This document shows positions 9,977 through 17,976 of a stretch of 64,000 bases of DNA, in pieces. Every line of letters starts with the position of its first letter. The first letter of the stretch is position 1. Under the pieces are notes generated by a model. That model had not been told where the DNA came from. It searched no databases and worked only from the letters and a program-made list of their open reading frames with translations. The position numbers and the translations under genes are program-made. This stretch comes from an uncultured Bacteroidales bacterium (GTDB lineage: Bacteria > Bacteroidota > Bacteroidia > Bacteroidales > UBA932), in assembly GCA_947302175.1 (NCBI GenBank), contig CAMYVB010000001.1, positions 124,001-188,000 on the forward strand. Direction: 5' to 3'.

Positions 9977-11029
9977 ATGATGAAAAAGATCTTTTTTGCC
10001 CTTAGCGCACTTCTAGCATTCTCCTTTGCAGCGGCTGCTGCCGAGGATGAAGCCGCCAAGCCCGAATACGGCATTTCCCAGACCGGCTTTATGAGCAAAC
10101 CCAAGGTGGGTGCTTATATCATCGGTTCCTACAAGTACAGCGACAAGGACGGTGCCAATGGCGGTCCCGGCTTTGGCTGCCGCCTCATCCGTGCCTATGT
10201 GGACGGAAGCATTTTCAATGACTTCAACTACCGCATCCAGGTCCAGCTCAACGGTACCAACCCTCACGTCAAGGACTTCTATGTGGAGTGGGCTCGCTAC
10301 AAGTTCTTCTCCGTCAAGATGGGCCAGTTCAAGAGGGCCTTCACTTTCGAGAACCCCATGAATCCCTGGGACGTCGGCGCAGGTGATTTCTCCTTCCTCG
10401 TGCAGAAATTCGCAGGCATGGGCGACCGTCTCGGCGAGGCCAATATGGGCGGCCGTGACGTGGGTATCCAGGTGCAGGGCGACTTCCTGCCCGTCGGTCA
10501 GGACAAGCACAACCTGTTCCACTACCAGCTTGGCGTCTACAACGGTCAGGGTATCAACCTCACTGATAAGGACCTTCGCAAGGATATCATAGGCACCATA
10601 CAGCTCCAGCCCATCAAGGGCTTGAAGCTCGGTGTGTTCGGCTGGAAGGGTAACTGGATCAACGGCGACGGCGTTTCTCTCGCTCGCGAGAGGATGAGCG
10701 CCGGCCTTTCCTTCGACCGCAAGGGCTGGACTCTCCGTTCCGAGTGGGCTACGGCTCTCGGCGCCGAGAAGGAGCAGAGCGGTGCTGCCGACGCGTTCTA
10801 TGTGACTCTCGGCGTGCCCGTTACCGATTGGTTCAAGGTTTATGGCAAGTGGGATGAGTTCCGCAGCGGTGAGACCGCGGCCACCAGACACGACATGTAT
10901 TCCTGCATCCTGAATTTCCGCCTCCACAAGAACCTGAATTTCCAGCTGGAGTACCGTCGTCATGACGACAAGACTCTTGCCGTTCCCGGTTTCAACGAGA
11001 TCTGGCTCGAGACCTACATCCGCTTCTAA
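9977..11029 (+). CDS. Outer-membrane porin of the OprO/OprP (phosphate-selective porin) type
   Basis: This is a probable outer-membrane beta-barrel channel. There is a signal peptide (FFALSALLAFSFAAAAAED). The mature part is built of alternating amphipathic strands, including FRLIRAY-like, FNYRIQVQL and FYVEWARYKFFSVKMGQFKRAF, a pattern typical of the phosphate-selective porin family. The C-terminal LETYIRF ends in Phe as outer-membrane proteins do. The length is 350 residues. The gene begins 10 bases after the SLC13 transporter and is followed by a strong terminator, so transporter and porin probably form a two-gene operon for uptake of the same small anion. Confidence 0.82.
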   Translation: MMKKIFFALSALLAFSFAAAAAEDEAAKPEYGISQTGFMSKPKVGAYIIGSYKYSDKDGANGGPGFGCRLIRAYVDGSIFNDFNYRIQVQLNGTNPHVKDFYVEWARYKFFSVKMGQFKRAFTFENPMNPWDVGAGDFSFLVQKFAGMGDRLGEANMGGRDVGIQVQGDFLPVGQDKHNLFHYQLGVYNGQGINLTDKDLRKDIIGTIQLQPIKGLKLGVFGWKGNWINGDGVSLARERMSAGLSFDRKGWTLRSEWATALGAEKEQSGAADAFYVTLGVPVTDWFKVYGKWDEFRSGETAATRHDMYSCILNFRLHKNLNFQLEYRRHDDKTLAVPGFNEIWLETYIRF

Positions 11030-11050
11030 TTCCTCCTTCAGATAATCACT

Positions 11051-11075
11051 AAGCCCGGCCCCGCCGGGCTTTTTT
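11051..11075 (+). terminator. Intrinsic terminator after the porin gene
   Basis: AGCCCGGC at 11052-11059 pairs perfectly with GCCGGGCT at 11063-11070 across a CCC loop, followed by six T residues. It is GC-rich, closes the transporter-porin unit and separates it from the phosphohexomutase gene. Confidence 0.9.
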
Positions 11076-11140
11076 ATCGAAAAATTTTTGTATATTCGCA
11101 AAAATGTAAGTTATTGTTTTAAAATCTAAACCGCTTATAT

Positions 11141-12499
11141 ATGGGAGCATTCCATGCATACGACATCCGTGGTATCTACGGAGTCGATTTCGACAAAAAC
11201 ACCGCATACAAAGTCGGATACTTCATTCCCGGCCTTCTCGGAGCAGCCAAAGTACTTGTGGGCAGGGACTGCAGGGTCTCTTCCGACGAGATTCACGACG
11301 CCCTTGTGGAGGGTATCACCGACGCCGGCGCTGACGTATACGACATCGGCCTGAGCAGCACACCCATGGTCTATTTCGGCACGGCAAACTACGATTTCCC
11401 CGCCTCCGTCCAGATCACCGCATCCCACAACCCCGCCGAATACAACGGCATGAAAGTCTCCCGCGAGAAGGCTCTTCCCGTAGGCTTTGACGCCGGTCTC
11501 GGCCAGATCCAAAAGTGGATAGAGGAAGGAAAACCCACACCCAAGGCGGAGCACAAGGGCCAGGTCCATCCCATGGACATTCATGACGACTATCTTGCCT
11601 TCATGAAAAAGTACCTCGGCGACTATTCCGACCTCAACGTCTCCTTCGACCTGTCGAACGGCATGGCCTGCCTCTTCGCCCACGAAGTCTTCGGCGACAA
11701 GCACCATTATATCTTCGACAACATCGACGGCCGCTTCCCCAACCACGAGCCCAACCCCCTCATCCCCAAGAACGTTGAGCCCCTCAAGCAGCTCGTCGCC
11801 AAGCACGGCTCCGACATAGGCGTCATCTATGACGGCGACGCCGACCGCGTGATGTTCGTGGACGACAAGTCCCGCTTTGTCGCCCCCGACCTCATGATAG
11901 CCCTCATGAGCAAGTATTTCATGGGCGAAAGGGGTGCAAAGAACCCTCGTGTGCTGCAGGAAATACGCTCTTCCAAGGCCGTGGCCGAGTTCCTCGAGCC
12001 TCTCGGCTGCGAAGTCCACACCTGGAAAGTGGGCCGCGCCTTCGCCGCTCCCAAGCTTCGCGAAATCGACGGCCTCTGGGGTGGTGAGCTCGCAGGCCAC
12101 TATTATTTCAAGGATTTCTTCTATTCCGACAGCGGCCTTCTCGCTTCCATCATCGTGCTGCGCATCATCTCCGCCCTCAAGAAGGAAGGCAAGACCCTCA
12201 GCGGCGAAATCGACAAGATTGCCAAGTACAAGAACTCCGGCGAAGTCAATTTCCGCCTCGAGGACAAGAAGGGCGCAATGGATGCCGTAAAGGCCATGTT
12301 CACCGCAGAAGAGAACCCCACCGCCCAGATGGACTTCGACGGCTACCGCGTCGAGTTCCCCGACTGGTGGTTCAATATCCGTCCTTCCAACACCGAGCCC
12401 TACCTGCGCTTCATTTGCGAAGCCGTGAGCGACGAGCTTCTGGAAGAAAAAGTTGGCAAGGTAAGGAAGCTTCTTACTGAAAAATTCGGAGCAAAATGA
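11141..12499 (+). CDS. Phosphomannomutase/phosphoglucomutase
   Basis: It interconverts hexose 1- and 6-phosphates, feeding nucleotide-sugar and glycan synthesis. Four family landmarks are visible. The substrate-entry motif is AYDIRGIYG (residues 6-14). The active-site phosphoserine loop is ITASHNPAEYNGMK. The metal-binding loop is YDGDADRVMF. The C-terminal phosphate-binding loop is RPSNTEPYLR. The length of 452 residues matches the ManB/CpsG type. Choice between mannose and glucose is not readable from sequence. Its stop codon overlaps the start of the next gene (ATGA), which suggests translational coupling to the cell-wall hydrolase. Confidence 0.93.
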   Translation: MGAFHAYDIRGIYGVDFDKNTAYKVGYFIPGLLGAAKVLVGRDCRVSSDEIHDALVEGITDAGADVYDIGLSSTPMVYFGTANYDFPASVQITASHNPAEYNGMKVSREKALPVGFDAGLGQIQKWIEEGKPTPKAEHKGQVHPMDIHDDYLAFMKKYLGDYSDLNVSFDLSNGMACLFAHEVFGDKHHYIFDNIDGRFPNHEPNPLIPKNVEPLKQLVAKHGSDIGVIYDGDADRVMFVDDKSRFVAPDLMIALMSKYFMGERGAKNPRVLQEIRSSKAVAEFLEPLGCEVHTWKVGRAFAAPKLREIDGLWGGELAGHYYFKDFFYSDSGLLASIIVLRIISALKKEGKTLSGEIDKIAKYKNSGEVNFRLEDKKGAMDAVKAMFTAEENPTAQMDFDGYRVEFPDWWFNIRPSNTEPYLRFICEAVSDELLEEKVGKVRKLLTEKFGAK

Positions 12500-13551
12500 T
12501 AAATAAGACCTTAATAGCAGGTCTTATCGCTGCGTTGCTGGGCCCCCTCGCCGGGGCCCAGCCGTTTGAGCTCGACACCACTCCCAAGCCCATGACGCGG
12601 CAGCGCGCGGACAGGCTCCTCCTCAGGCCGGACATATCCGGGCCCGTCAAGTCCCTCATCCCCGGCGAAGGCCCCATGAGCGTCGACACGCTGGACACCG
12701 GCAATCCGCTCATCAAGATAGTCCTGTTCGGAGACAACACCTGGAAATACGTAAAGGACGGCGACGTTCTGAGCCAGGAAGATTATTTCAATGAGTATTG
12801 GAACGAAAGGGCCGATGCGTACGAGATGGATTATTCCCTTCTGCCGCCCAAGGTGACTCTCTGGCTCATAGACCAGAGCAGCGAGTACTGCTGCCCCTAC
12901 CGGACGAAGGTGTATTCCAAGTTCGGCATACGCCGCGGCCGCCGCCATCAGGGAGTGGACCTGCCTTTGTCAGTCGGTACTCCCGTCATGGCCGCATTCG
13001 ACGGCAAGGTGCGCATCGCGAAGTATGTGCGCGGCTACGGCAATCTCGTCGTAATCCGCCATCCCAACGGTCTTGAGACCTTTTACGGACATCTGTCAAA
13101 GATTCTTGTTACTCGTGATGAATGGGTAACGGCAGGTCAGCAGGTGGGCCTTGGCGGCTCCACAGGCCGCTCCACAGGCCCCCACCTCCATTTCGAATCG
13201 CGTTACCGCGGCTACGCCTTCGACCCCCAGTGGCTCATTGATTTCGAGACCGGCACGCTCCGCCACGGCGTTTTCAACCTCAAGAAAAAATACCTCAGCT
13301 CCAGCAGCCGCTACGTCCCTGAGTCTGAGGATGTCGAAGAGGAAATCCTGATTGCCGAGGGCGAGGAGCGGGAAGAGGCCGCCCGCCGCGCAGCCGAAGA
13401 GGCTGCAATGCGGTACCACACCATACGCTCCGGCGACACGCTAGGCGGCATTGCCCGCAAGTACGGCACCACGGTCAATCAGCTTTGCAAGTGGAACAAC
13501 ATAACCCCGAAGACAACTCTTCGCATAGGAAGAAAAATCCGCGTCCATTGA
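12496..13551 (+). CDS. Secreted M23 peptidase with C-terminal LysM domain
   Basis: This is a predicted periplasmic peptidoglycan endopeptidase of the LytM/NlpD type. A signal peptide (residues 1-21, ending AGAQ) is followed by about 120 residues of unassigned sequence. The M23 domain comes next with zinc and catalytic residues H151 and D155 (HQGVD), H199 (YGHL) and H230-x-H232 (HLHF), so all key positions are present and it should be active. After an acidic Glu/Ala-rich linker (about residues 275-305) comes a LysM module (YHTIRSGDTLGGIARKYG to the end) that binds glycan chains. The length is 351 residues. The last codons form part of the terminator hairpin. Confidence 0.92.
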   Translation: MINKTLIAGLIAALLGPLAGAQPFELDTTPKPMTRQRADRLLLRPDISGPVKSLIPGEGPMSVDTLDTGNPLIKIVLFGDNTWKYVKDGDVLSQEDYFNEYWNERADAYEMDYSLLPPKVTLWLIDQSSEYCCPYRTKVYSKFGIRRGRRHQGVDLPLSVGTPVMAAFDGKVRIAKYVRGYGNLVVIRHPNGLETFYGHLSKILVTRDEWVTAGQQVGLGGSTGRSTGPHLHFESRYRGYAFDPQWLIDFETGTLRHGVFNLKKKYLSSSSRYVPESEDVEEEILIAEGEEREEAARRAAEEAAMRYHTIRSGDTLGGIARKYGTTVNQLCKWNNITPKTTLRIGRKIRVH

Positions 13552-13564
13552 CGCGGATTTTTTT
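13533..13564 (+). terminator. Intrinsic terminator overlapping the 3' end of the M23/LysM gene
   Basis: AAAAATCCGCGTC at 13533-13545 pairs with GACGCGGATTTTT starting at 13550 around a CATT loop, and the T run continues to 13564. The stop codon at 13549-13551 lies in the loop and right arm. The symmetric A and T tracts mean it could also stop transcripts from the minus strand. Confidence 0.9.
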
Positions 13565-13603
13565 ATGACACCCCACAGCGCGTAATGAGTCCGCTGCCTT
13601 CGC

Positions 13604-13630
13604 GGCTGAAGGAAATTATTTCCTTCAGCC
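13604..13630. repeat. Perfect 12-bp inverted repeat between convergent genes
   Basis: GGCTGAAGGAAA at 13604-13615 is followed by TTA and its exact complement TTTCCTTCAGCC at 13619-13630. It sits between the M23/LysM gene and the convergent umuC gene. No long T run follows, so it is not a classical intrinsic terminator. The rest of the 120-base gap (13552-13671) shows nothing else recognisable. Confidence 0.7.
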
Positions 13631-13671
13631 TCCACAACGCCCGCGCACGCAGATAGCTAAACTGCCAGCCG

Positions 13672-14937
13672 CTATTCTACTTTGGCGGTGGGGAGGTCGG
13701 ACCAGAGGGTGGTGTAGTGGGGGGACTGGTGGTTGCGGGCCATGCGGACGGAGCCGTCGCCCTGGATGCCGAAAAGTACGGCGCCGGGCCCGAAAGTGCG
13801 ATTGATTGAGTCGATGGCGCCGGAAAGACAGGCCTCCTTACGGGCCCCGTCGAAATCTTCGAAAAGTGACGGGGTGTGCCCTGACTCCTGGATGAGACGC
13901 GTAATCACCACCCCGGCTTTCTTATAGCCATAACCCTGACGGAAAACGGCGGCGCATGCGGAGACAGATGCCGAGACTATGGTCCTGTAGTCTGCGGTGG
14001 GCGAAGCGAAGGGGACGCAGCGGCCGGCGTAGGACTGCGGCTCGTTCTCCTTGAAGCGGTTGGTCATGGCAAACACCGAAATCTCGAGAGCCATGGAGCC
14101 CTGTTTGCGCAGCTTGTCCACGGCACTGACGGCGAAATTAGTCACCTGCTCGGTGAGTTCGGGAAGAGTGCGTATTTCACTGGCAAAACTGCGTGAAACG
14201 CAGATGCTCTGCTTAGGCTCTACCATATCCTCGAACTCGATGCAGGCTTCTCCTCGCAATTCTTTCCAGGTGCGGTATCCCGGTAGGGCGAAAAGCTTGC
14301 GGACCGTGGTCTCGGACAGGCGCGTGTAATCCAGCGCGGTCTCAACGCCCATCTGAGCAAGCTTTGCCTGCGAGCGCCTGCCAATGCCCCAGACATCCGC
14401 CACGGGGAAGGTGGAAAGCACTTTCTCAATGTCCTGGGGACGGTGTATATAGCAGCCTCCGCGAAGTTTTGGATAGCGCTTGCATAGCTTGGAAGCAATC
14501 TTTGCAAGGGTCTTAGTGGGCGCAATGCCCACGGAAACGGGTATGGCGGTGAGCCTCTGGCATTCCCGCGAAATCTGCTTTGCAAGGGCGTCGAAATCGC
14601 AGTGCTCCATGCCGCGGAGGTCGAGGAACGCTTCGTCTATGGAATACTGCTCCACCGACGGCGCAAACATGCGCAGTACTTCCTGCACGCGGCGCGACAT
14701 ATCTCCGTAAAGAGCGAAGTTAGAGCTGAATACAGCGACCCCGTGTTTTTCGACTATGTGGCGAATCTTGAACAGCGGGTCGCCCATCTTGATGCCGAGA
14801 GCCTTGGCCTCGTTGCTGCGGGCCACGGCGCAACCGTCGTTGTTGCTCAGCACAATAACGGGTTTCCCGTTCAGCTCAGGACGGAAAACCCGTTCGCATG
14901 ATGCGAAGAAGTTGTTGCAGTCGGCCAGGGCGAACAT
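13672..14937 (-). CDS. umuC: Y-family DNA polymerase V catalytic subunit (UmuC-like)
   Basis: This translesion polymerase acts with processed UmuD to copy damaged DNA. The N-terminus MFALADCNNFFASCERVF holds the first catalytic Asp and the steric Phe region. Next come the NNDGCAVARS motif, then YSIDEAFLDL with the second acidic pair. The thumb/HhH region is near VWGIGRRSQAKL, and the little-finger domain follows. The last ~45 residues (RNHQSPHYTTLWSDLP) match the DUF4113 tail found in UmuC-type proteins but not in DinB. The length of 421 residues is normal. It starts five bases after the umuD stop, the classical umuDC arrangement. Confidence 0.94.
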   Translation of the reverse strand: MFALADCNNFFASCERVFRPELNGKPVIVLSNNDGCAVARSNEAKALGIKMGDPLFKIRHIVEKHGVAVFSSNFALYGDMSRRVQEVLRMFAPSVEQYSIDEAFLDLRGMEHCDFDALAKQISRECQRLTAIPVSVGIAPTKTLAKIASKLCKRYPKLRGGCYIHRPQDIEKVLSTFPVADVWGIGRRSQAKLAQMGVETALDYTRLSETTVRKLFALPGYRTWKELRGEACIEFEDMVEPKQSICVSRSFASEIRTLPELTEQVTNFAVSAVDKLRKQGSMALEISVFAMTNRFKENEPQSYAGRCVPFASPTADYRTIVSASVSACAAVFRQGYGYKKAGVVITRLIQESGHTPSLFEDFDGARKEACLSGAIDSINRTFGPGAVLFGIQGDGSVRMARNHQSPHYTTLWSDLPTAKVE

Positions 14938-14942
14938 GGGCC

Positions 14943-15362
14943 TCAGGCCTTCTTGATTACGTAGGTGACGACTCCCCAGATGAGGAAGTTGTCGTCCTTG
15001 CCCACGGGTATGGGCTTGAAACGCTTGTTGGTGTCGTTGCAGGGCAGCAGCACGGCGCCGTCGGGGCGTATTTCGACCCGCTTTACGGTGTATTCGCCGT
15101 CAATGAAGCATACTGCCTTGCAGCCATTATAGGGCTCCACGGCGCGGTCCACGATGATGATGTCCCCCTCGTCCATGTCTGCATCGACCATTGAAACCCC
15201 GTCTATGCGGAAGAAAAAGGTCGATGCAGAATGGCGTACGAGGAGGCGCCTCAGGTCGAGGTGCTCGCGCACATCTTCGGCGGGCGAAGGAAAGCCTGCC
15301 TTGATTTCGCCCATGAAGTCAAACTCCAGGGCGGTGGATTCCTCTATGGGGAAAGGATGCAC
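14943..15362 (-). CDS. umuD: UmuD-like S24 self-cleaving mutagenesis protein
   Basis: It is the partner of UmuC. In the family, RecA filament triggers self-cleavage to the active UmuD'. The cleavage site reads KAGFPSPAED with the scissile bond at A22-G23. The catalytic Ser is S57 (DGVSM) and the Lys is K94 (TVKR), the spacing found in UmuD and LexA. There is no N-terminal DNA-binding domain, so it is UmuD and not LexA. The start is taken as GTG at 15362, which follows the TAA of the upstream gene with no gap. The next in-frame ATG (residue 17) would leave too little before the cleavage site. The length is 139 residues. Confidence 0.9.
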   Translation of the reverse strand: MHPFPIEESTALEFDFMGEIKAGFPSPAEDVREHLDLRRLLVRHSASTFFFRIDGVSMVDADMDEGDIIIVDRAVEPYNGCKAVCFIDGEYTVKRVEIRPDGAVLLPCNDTNKRFKPIPVGKDDNFLIWGVVTYVIKKA

Positions 15363-15899
15363 TTACTTGAGGGTCTTGAAAAGGTTGGTAAGCGTGGACG
15401 CTGCGCTGAGAGCGGCGGCCGTATTGCTTGCAGTGTTGCTTCCGGTGCTGCCGGATCCGCCCGTTATCTTTGAAAGGAGGCTGCCGGCGGCGGAAGCAGC
15501 AGTGGATGAGCTGCCAAGCGCGGATGCGGCGGAACTGAGCGACGACAGGTCGAGATTGGCTATTGAGCCGAGAGCGCCGAGGACGGAGTTGGAGTTGCTC
15601 TTGTTTACGAGCTTGCTGGAGCCGTTGATAAGACCGGTGACGAAGGAGGCGGGAGTGGTCTTGGTGGTGGAGCTGCTGGTCAGACCCTGCACGTTGGTGG
15701 CAAGGGAGATGAGGTTGGTGATGTTGGCGGTGTTGGACATGTCCAGCTTGCCGTCGGCCTTGTACTGCTGGTAAAGGGCGAGGAGGGCCTTTCCTGCGGC
15801 GATGCCGTTAGAAGCGTTGAGCTTGACTTCAGCCCTGAGGGATACGGCGGACATGGTGAGAGCCATTGCAAAAATGGCGAGAGTCTTGAAAATTTTCAT
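15363..15899 (-). CDS. Secreted Ser/Ala/Thr-rich protein of unknown function
   Basis: I do not recognise a family. A clear signal peptide (about residues 1-23, MKIFKTLAIFAMALTMSAVS, cleaved near LRA) is followed by a 155-residue mature part dominated by Ser, Ala, Thr, Leu, Asn and Gly. Its repeated short patterns include SSLSSAASALGSSSTAASAAG, shortened here to SSAASALGSSS, and GGSGSTGSNTAS. There is no Cys and no membrane segment after the signal. Predicted export to the periplasm or beyond. It sits between recN (22 bases upstream) and umuD (no gap), so it should be co-transcribed with DNA-repair genes. Whether that coupling has a meaning cannot be read from the sequence. Confidence 0.75.
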   Translation of the reverse strand: MKIFKTLAIFAMALTMSAVSLRAEVKLNASNGIAAGKALLALYQQYKADGKLDMSNTANITNLISLATNVQGLTSSSTTKTTPASFVTGLINGSSKLVNKSNSNSVLGALGSIANLDLSSLSSAASALGSSSTAASAAGSLLSKITGGSGSTGSNTASNTAAALSAASTLTNLFKTLK

Positions 15900-15921
15900 A
15901 ATGTTATTTGTTTTAGGTAAA

Positions 15922-17574
15922 CTATTCAGAAAGGAGACGGCGGGCGTTGGCTAGGGCTTCCTCGGTGATGGAAGAGCCGCTGAGCATACGGGCAATCTCC
16001 GTGACGCGATCCTCGGGCGAGAGCTTCACGATGTTGGAATTGTCGTCCTGCCCTTTGCTTACGAGGAAATGGGCCTGCCCCTTGGCTGCTACCTGGGGGA
16101 GATGCGTGATGGCAAAAACCTGCATGTTTTCGCCCATGGCGCAAATCTTGGTGCCCATCTTGTCGGCGGCGCTGCCGGATACTCCGGAGTCGATTTCGTC
16201 GAAGATCATGGTGGGCATGCCTGTGTAACGGGCCATTACGGCCTTGAGACAGAGCATGATGCGGGAAAGTTCACCGCCTGAGGCGCACTTCGAGGCCTCG
16301 ATGGGGTTCTTGCCCGTGGATGAGAAGAGGAACTGGACTGCATCCGCCCCGGCAGGGCCTTCTTCGCCTTGCGTAAGCTCGATGGTGAAGATGGATTTCT
16401 CCAGTTCGAGGAAATGGAGCTCGGACTCGATGGAGGAGGAGAGCTCTGGGGCGGCTTTTTGCCTCATGGCTCTCAGCTCTTTGCATATTTTCCCGTATGA
16501 CGCCCTTTCCTTTTCGATTGATTCGCGTAGGCTTGCGATGCTCTCGTCTAGGGCGGTGCTGTCATAGAGGAGGGAAGAGAGGGAGTCGCGCTCGGCGATG
16601 AGCTCTTCCACTGTCTTGCAGTCGTATTTCGTGAGGAGGGAATAGAGCTCGGACATGCGCTCTTCCACCTGCTGCAGGCGCTGGGGAGAGACTTCCAGCT
16701 TTTCAGCTTCAGCCTCGGTCTCGCCGATTATGTCGTCAATCTCTATGCGGGCTTCTTCGAGCCTGGTGGCAAGAGCCTCGGCGGCAGGAGAATAACTGCC
16801 GATTTTTGATAGCAAGCGGGAGGCCTCGCGCATGGATGAACTGACGGAAGCAGCCTCGGGGGCAGAGGGGGAGAGCAATTCCGCCGCTGATGAAAAGGCC
16901 TCCTTGATCTGCTCGGCGTTGGAAAGGATCTTCCATTCGGCTTCCAGCTCTTCGAGCTCGCCTTCGCACAGGCGTGCCTCGTCGAGGCGGCTCCAGCGGG
17001 CCTCGTTGTAATCGCGGTCCTTCTCAAGGGAAGAGCGGCGTCCTTCAATCTCCTTCAGCCGGGAGGAGAGTCCCCTGAGGGTCTCCCAAGTCTCGGCACA
17101 GTCTTTAAGGAGAGGGCCGCAGCCGGCATACAAGTCGAGTATGGACTGGCGGAAGGAGGGAGTGGCGAGGGCGAGGGTGCGGTGCTGCCCGTGTATGTCC
17201 ACGAGCCTGGAAGACAGGTCGGAGAGGGTGGAGAGCTGCACCGGGCAGTCGTTGATGAACGAGCGTGACCTGCCGGAACTGTGCACTACGCGGCGAACGA
17301 GAAGATTGCCTCCTTCCCATTCGGCTCCGCCTTCCTCCACTATGGCCTTGACTTCAGGGTCGTCGGTCTTGAATTCGGCCTCGACCACGCAGTTGTCGGC
17401 TCCTGAAGAGATGAGGGAGGCGTCGGCCTTTGCACCTGTCAGAAGGGAAAGGGCGCCGAGAAGGATTGATTTGCCGGCTCCGGTGCGGCCGCTTATGATT
17501 ACCAGACCCCCCGGAAACTCAACATCCAGGGAGTCAATAAGTATGTAGTTCCGTATGTGGAGGGAGCTAAGCAT
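15922..17574 (-). CDS. recN: DNA repair protein RecN
   Basis: This SMC-like ATPase acts in double-strand-break repair. The Walker A motif is at residues 29-36 (GRTGAGKS, with Arg in place of the more usual Glu at position 30). The ABC signature is ASGGELSRIMLCLKAVMA and Walker B is TMIFDEIDSGVSG near the C-terminus. The middle (about 150-370) is a long Glu/Leu-rich coiled coil. The length of 550 residues is normal. The ATG overlaps the end of the omega gene by eight bases. In many Bacteroidales coaBC lies between the omega gene and recN, and it is absent here. Confidence 0.95.
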   Translation of the reverse strand: MLSSLHIRNYILIDSLDVEFPGGLVIISGRTGAGKSILLGALSLLTGAKADASLISSGADNCVVEAEFKTDDPEVKAIVEEGGAEWEGGNLLVRRVVHSSGRSRSFINDCPVQLSTLSDLSSRLVDIHGQHRTLALATPSFRQSILDLYAGCGPLLKDCAETWETLRGLSSRLKEIEGRRSSLEKDRDYNEARWSRLDEARLCEGELEELEAEWKILSNAEQIKEAFSSAAELLSPSAPEAASVSSSMREASRLLSKIGSYSPAAEALATRLEEARIEIDDIIGETEAEAEKLEVSPQRLQQVEERMSELYSLLTKYDCKTVEELIAERDSLSSLLYDSTALDESIASLRESIEKERASYGKICKELRAMRQKAAPELSSSIESELHFLELEKSIFTIELTQGEEGPAGADAVQFLFSSTGKNPIEASKCASGGELSRIMLCLKAVMARYTGMPTMIFDEIDSGVSGSAADKMGTKICAMGENMQVFAITHLPQVAAKGQAHFLVSKGQDDNSNIVKLSPEDRVTEIARMLSGSSITEEALANARRLLSE

Positions 17575-17893
17575 CCTCCTCTCCGGCTTTGCGGTAGAAG
17601 AGCTCGCCGTTCTCGAACTCGGAGATGGCTACGAGGTCGGGTTTGGGCTGCTTTTCGAAGTATTTGGAGATGTCGATCTGGTCTTTGTTCTCAAATACTT
17701 CCTCCATTGTGTCGCGCTCGTTGCGCACTTCGTCGAGCTTCCTCAGGATTTCCTTCTTCTCGGCGAGGGATATCTGGTTGGCCCTCTTGTAGAGGATTAC
17801 GACGGATTCGTAGATGTTGCCGGTGGGGGCGGCGAGGTTCTTGGTGTCCCTGGTGATGGTGTTGTCGGGGACTTTCTTGCTGTTCTTTTCCAT
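17567..17893 (-). CDS. rpoZ: RNA polymerase omega subunit, Bacteroidota type
   Basis: This small RNA polymerase subunit belongs to the RPB6/omega family. The pattern TRDTKNLAAPTGNIYESVVILYKRANQIS, of which the core is TGNIYESVVI-x-x-KRANQI, and the EEVFENKDQIDISKYFEKQPKP stretch (core EEVFENKDQ) are hallmarks of the Bacteroidota form. The length of 108 residues fits. It is next to bamD upstream and recN downstream, the common Bacteroidales order. A terminator-like hairpin lies directly before the start codon, so expression may depend on read-through or on a promoter I cannot see. Confidence 0.9.
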   Translation of the reverse strand: MEKNSKKVPDNTITRDTKNLAAPTGNIYESVVILYKRANQISLAEKKEILRKLDEVRNERDTMEEVFENKDQIDISKYFEKQPKPDLVAISEFENGELFYRKAGEEDA

Positions 17894-17896
17894 TTA

Positions 17897-17935
17897 TAAA
17901 AAATTAAAAGTGGAGGAGGAAAATCCTCCTTCCAC
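17897..17935 (-). terminator. Terminator or attenuator hairpin directly upstream of the omega gene
   Basis: Read on the minus strand, GTGGAAGGAGGA at 17935-17924 pairs (one bulge) with TCCTCCTCCAC at 17920-17910 across a three-base loop, followed by a T-rich tract to 17897. The omega ATG begins at 17893. A second small hairpin, CCGCC/GGCGG, lies at about 17948-17960. The placement three bases before a start codon is unusual for a plain terminator. Confidence 0.65.
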
Positions 17936-17976
17936 TATTGGTACACTCCGCCAGGGGCGGAAAGTTTCATTTTTTT

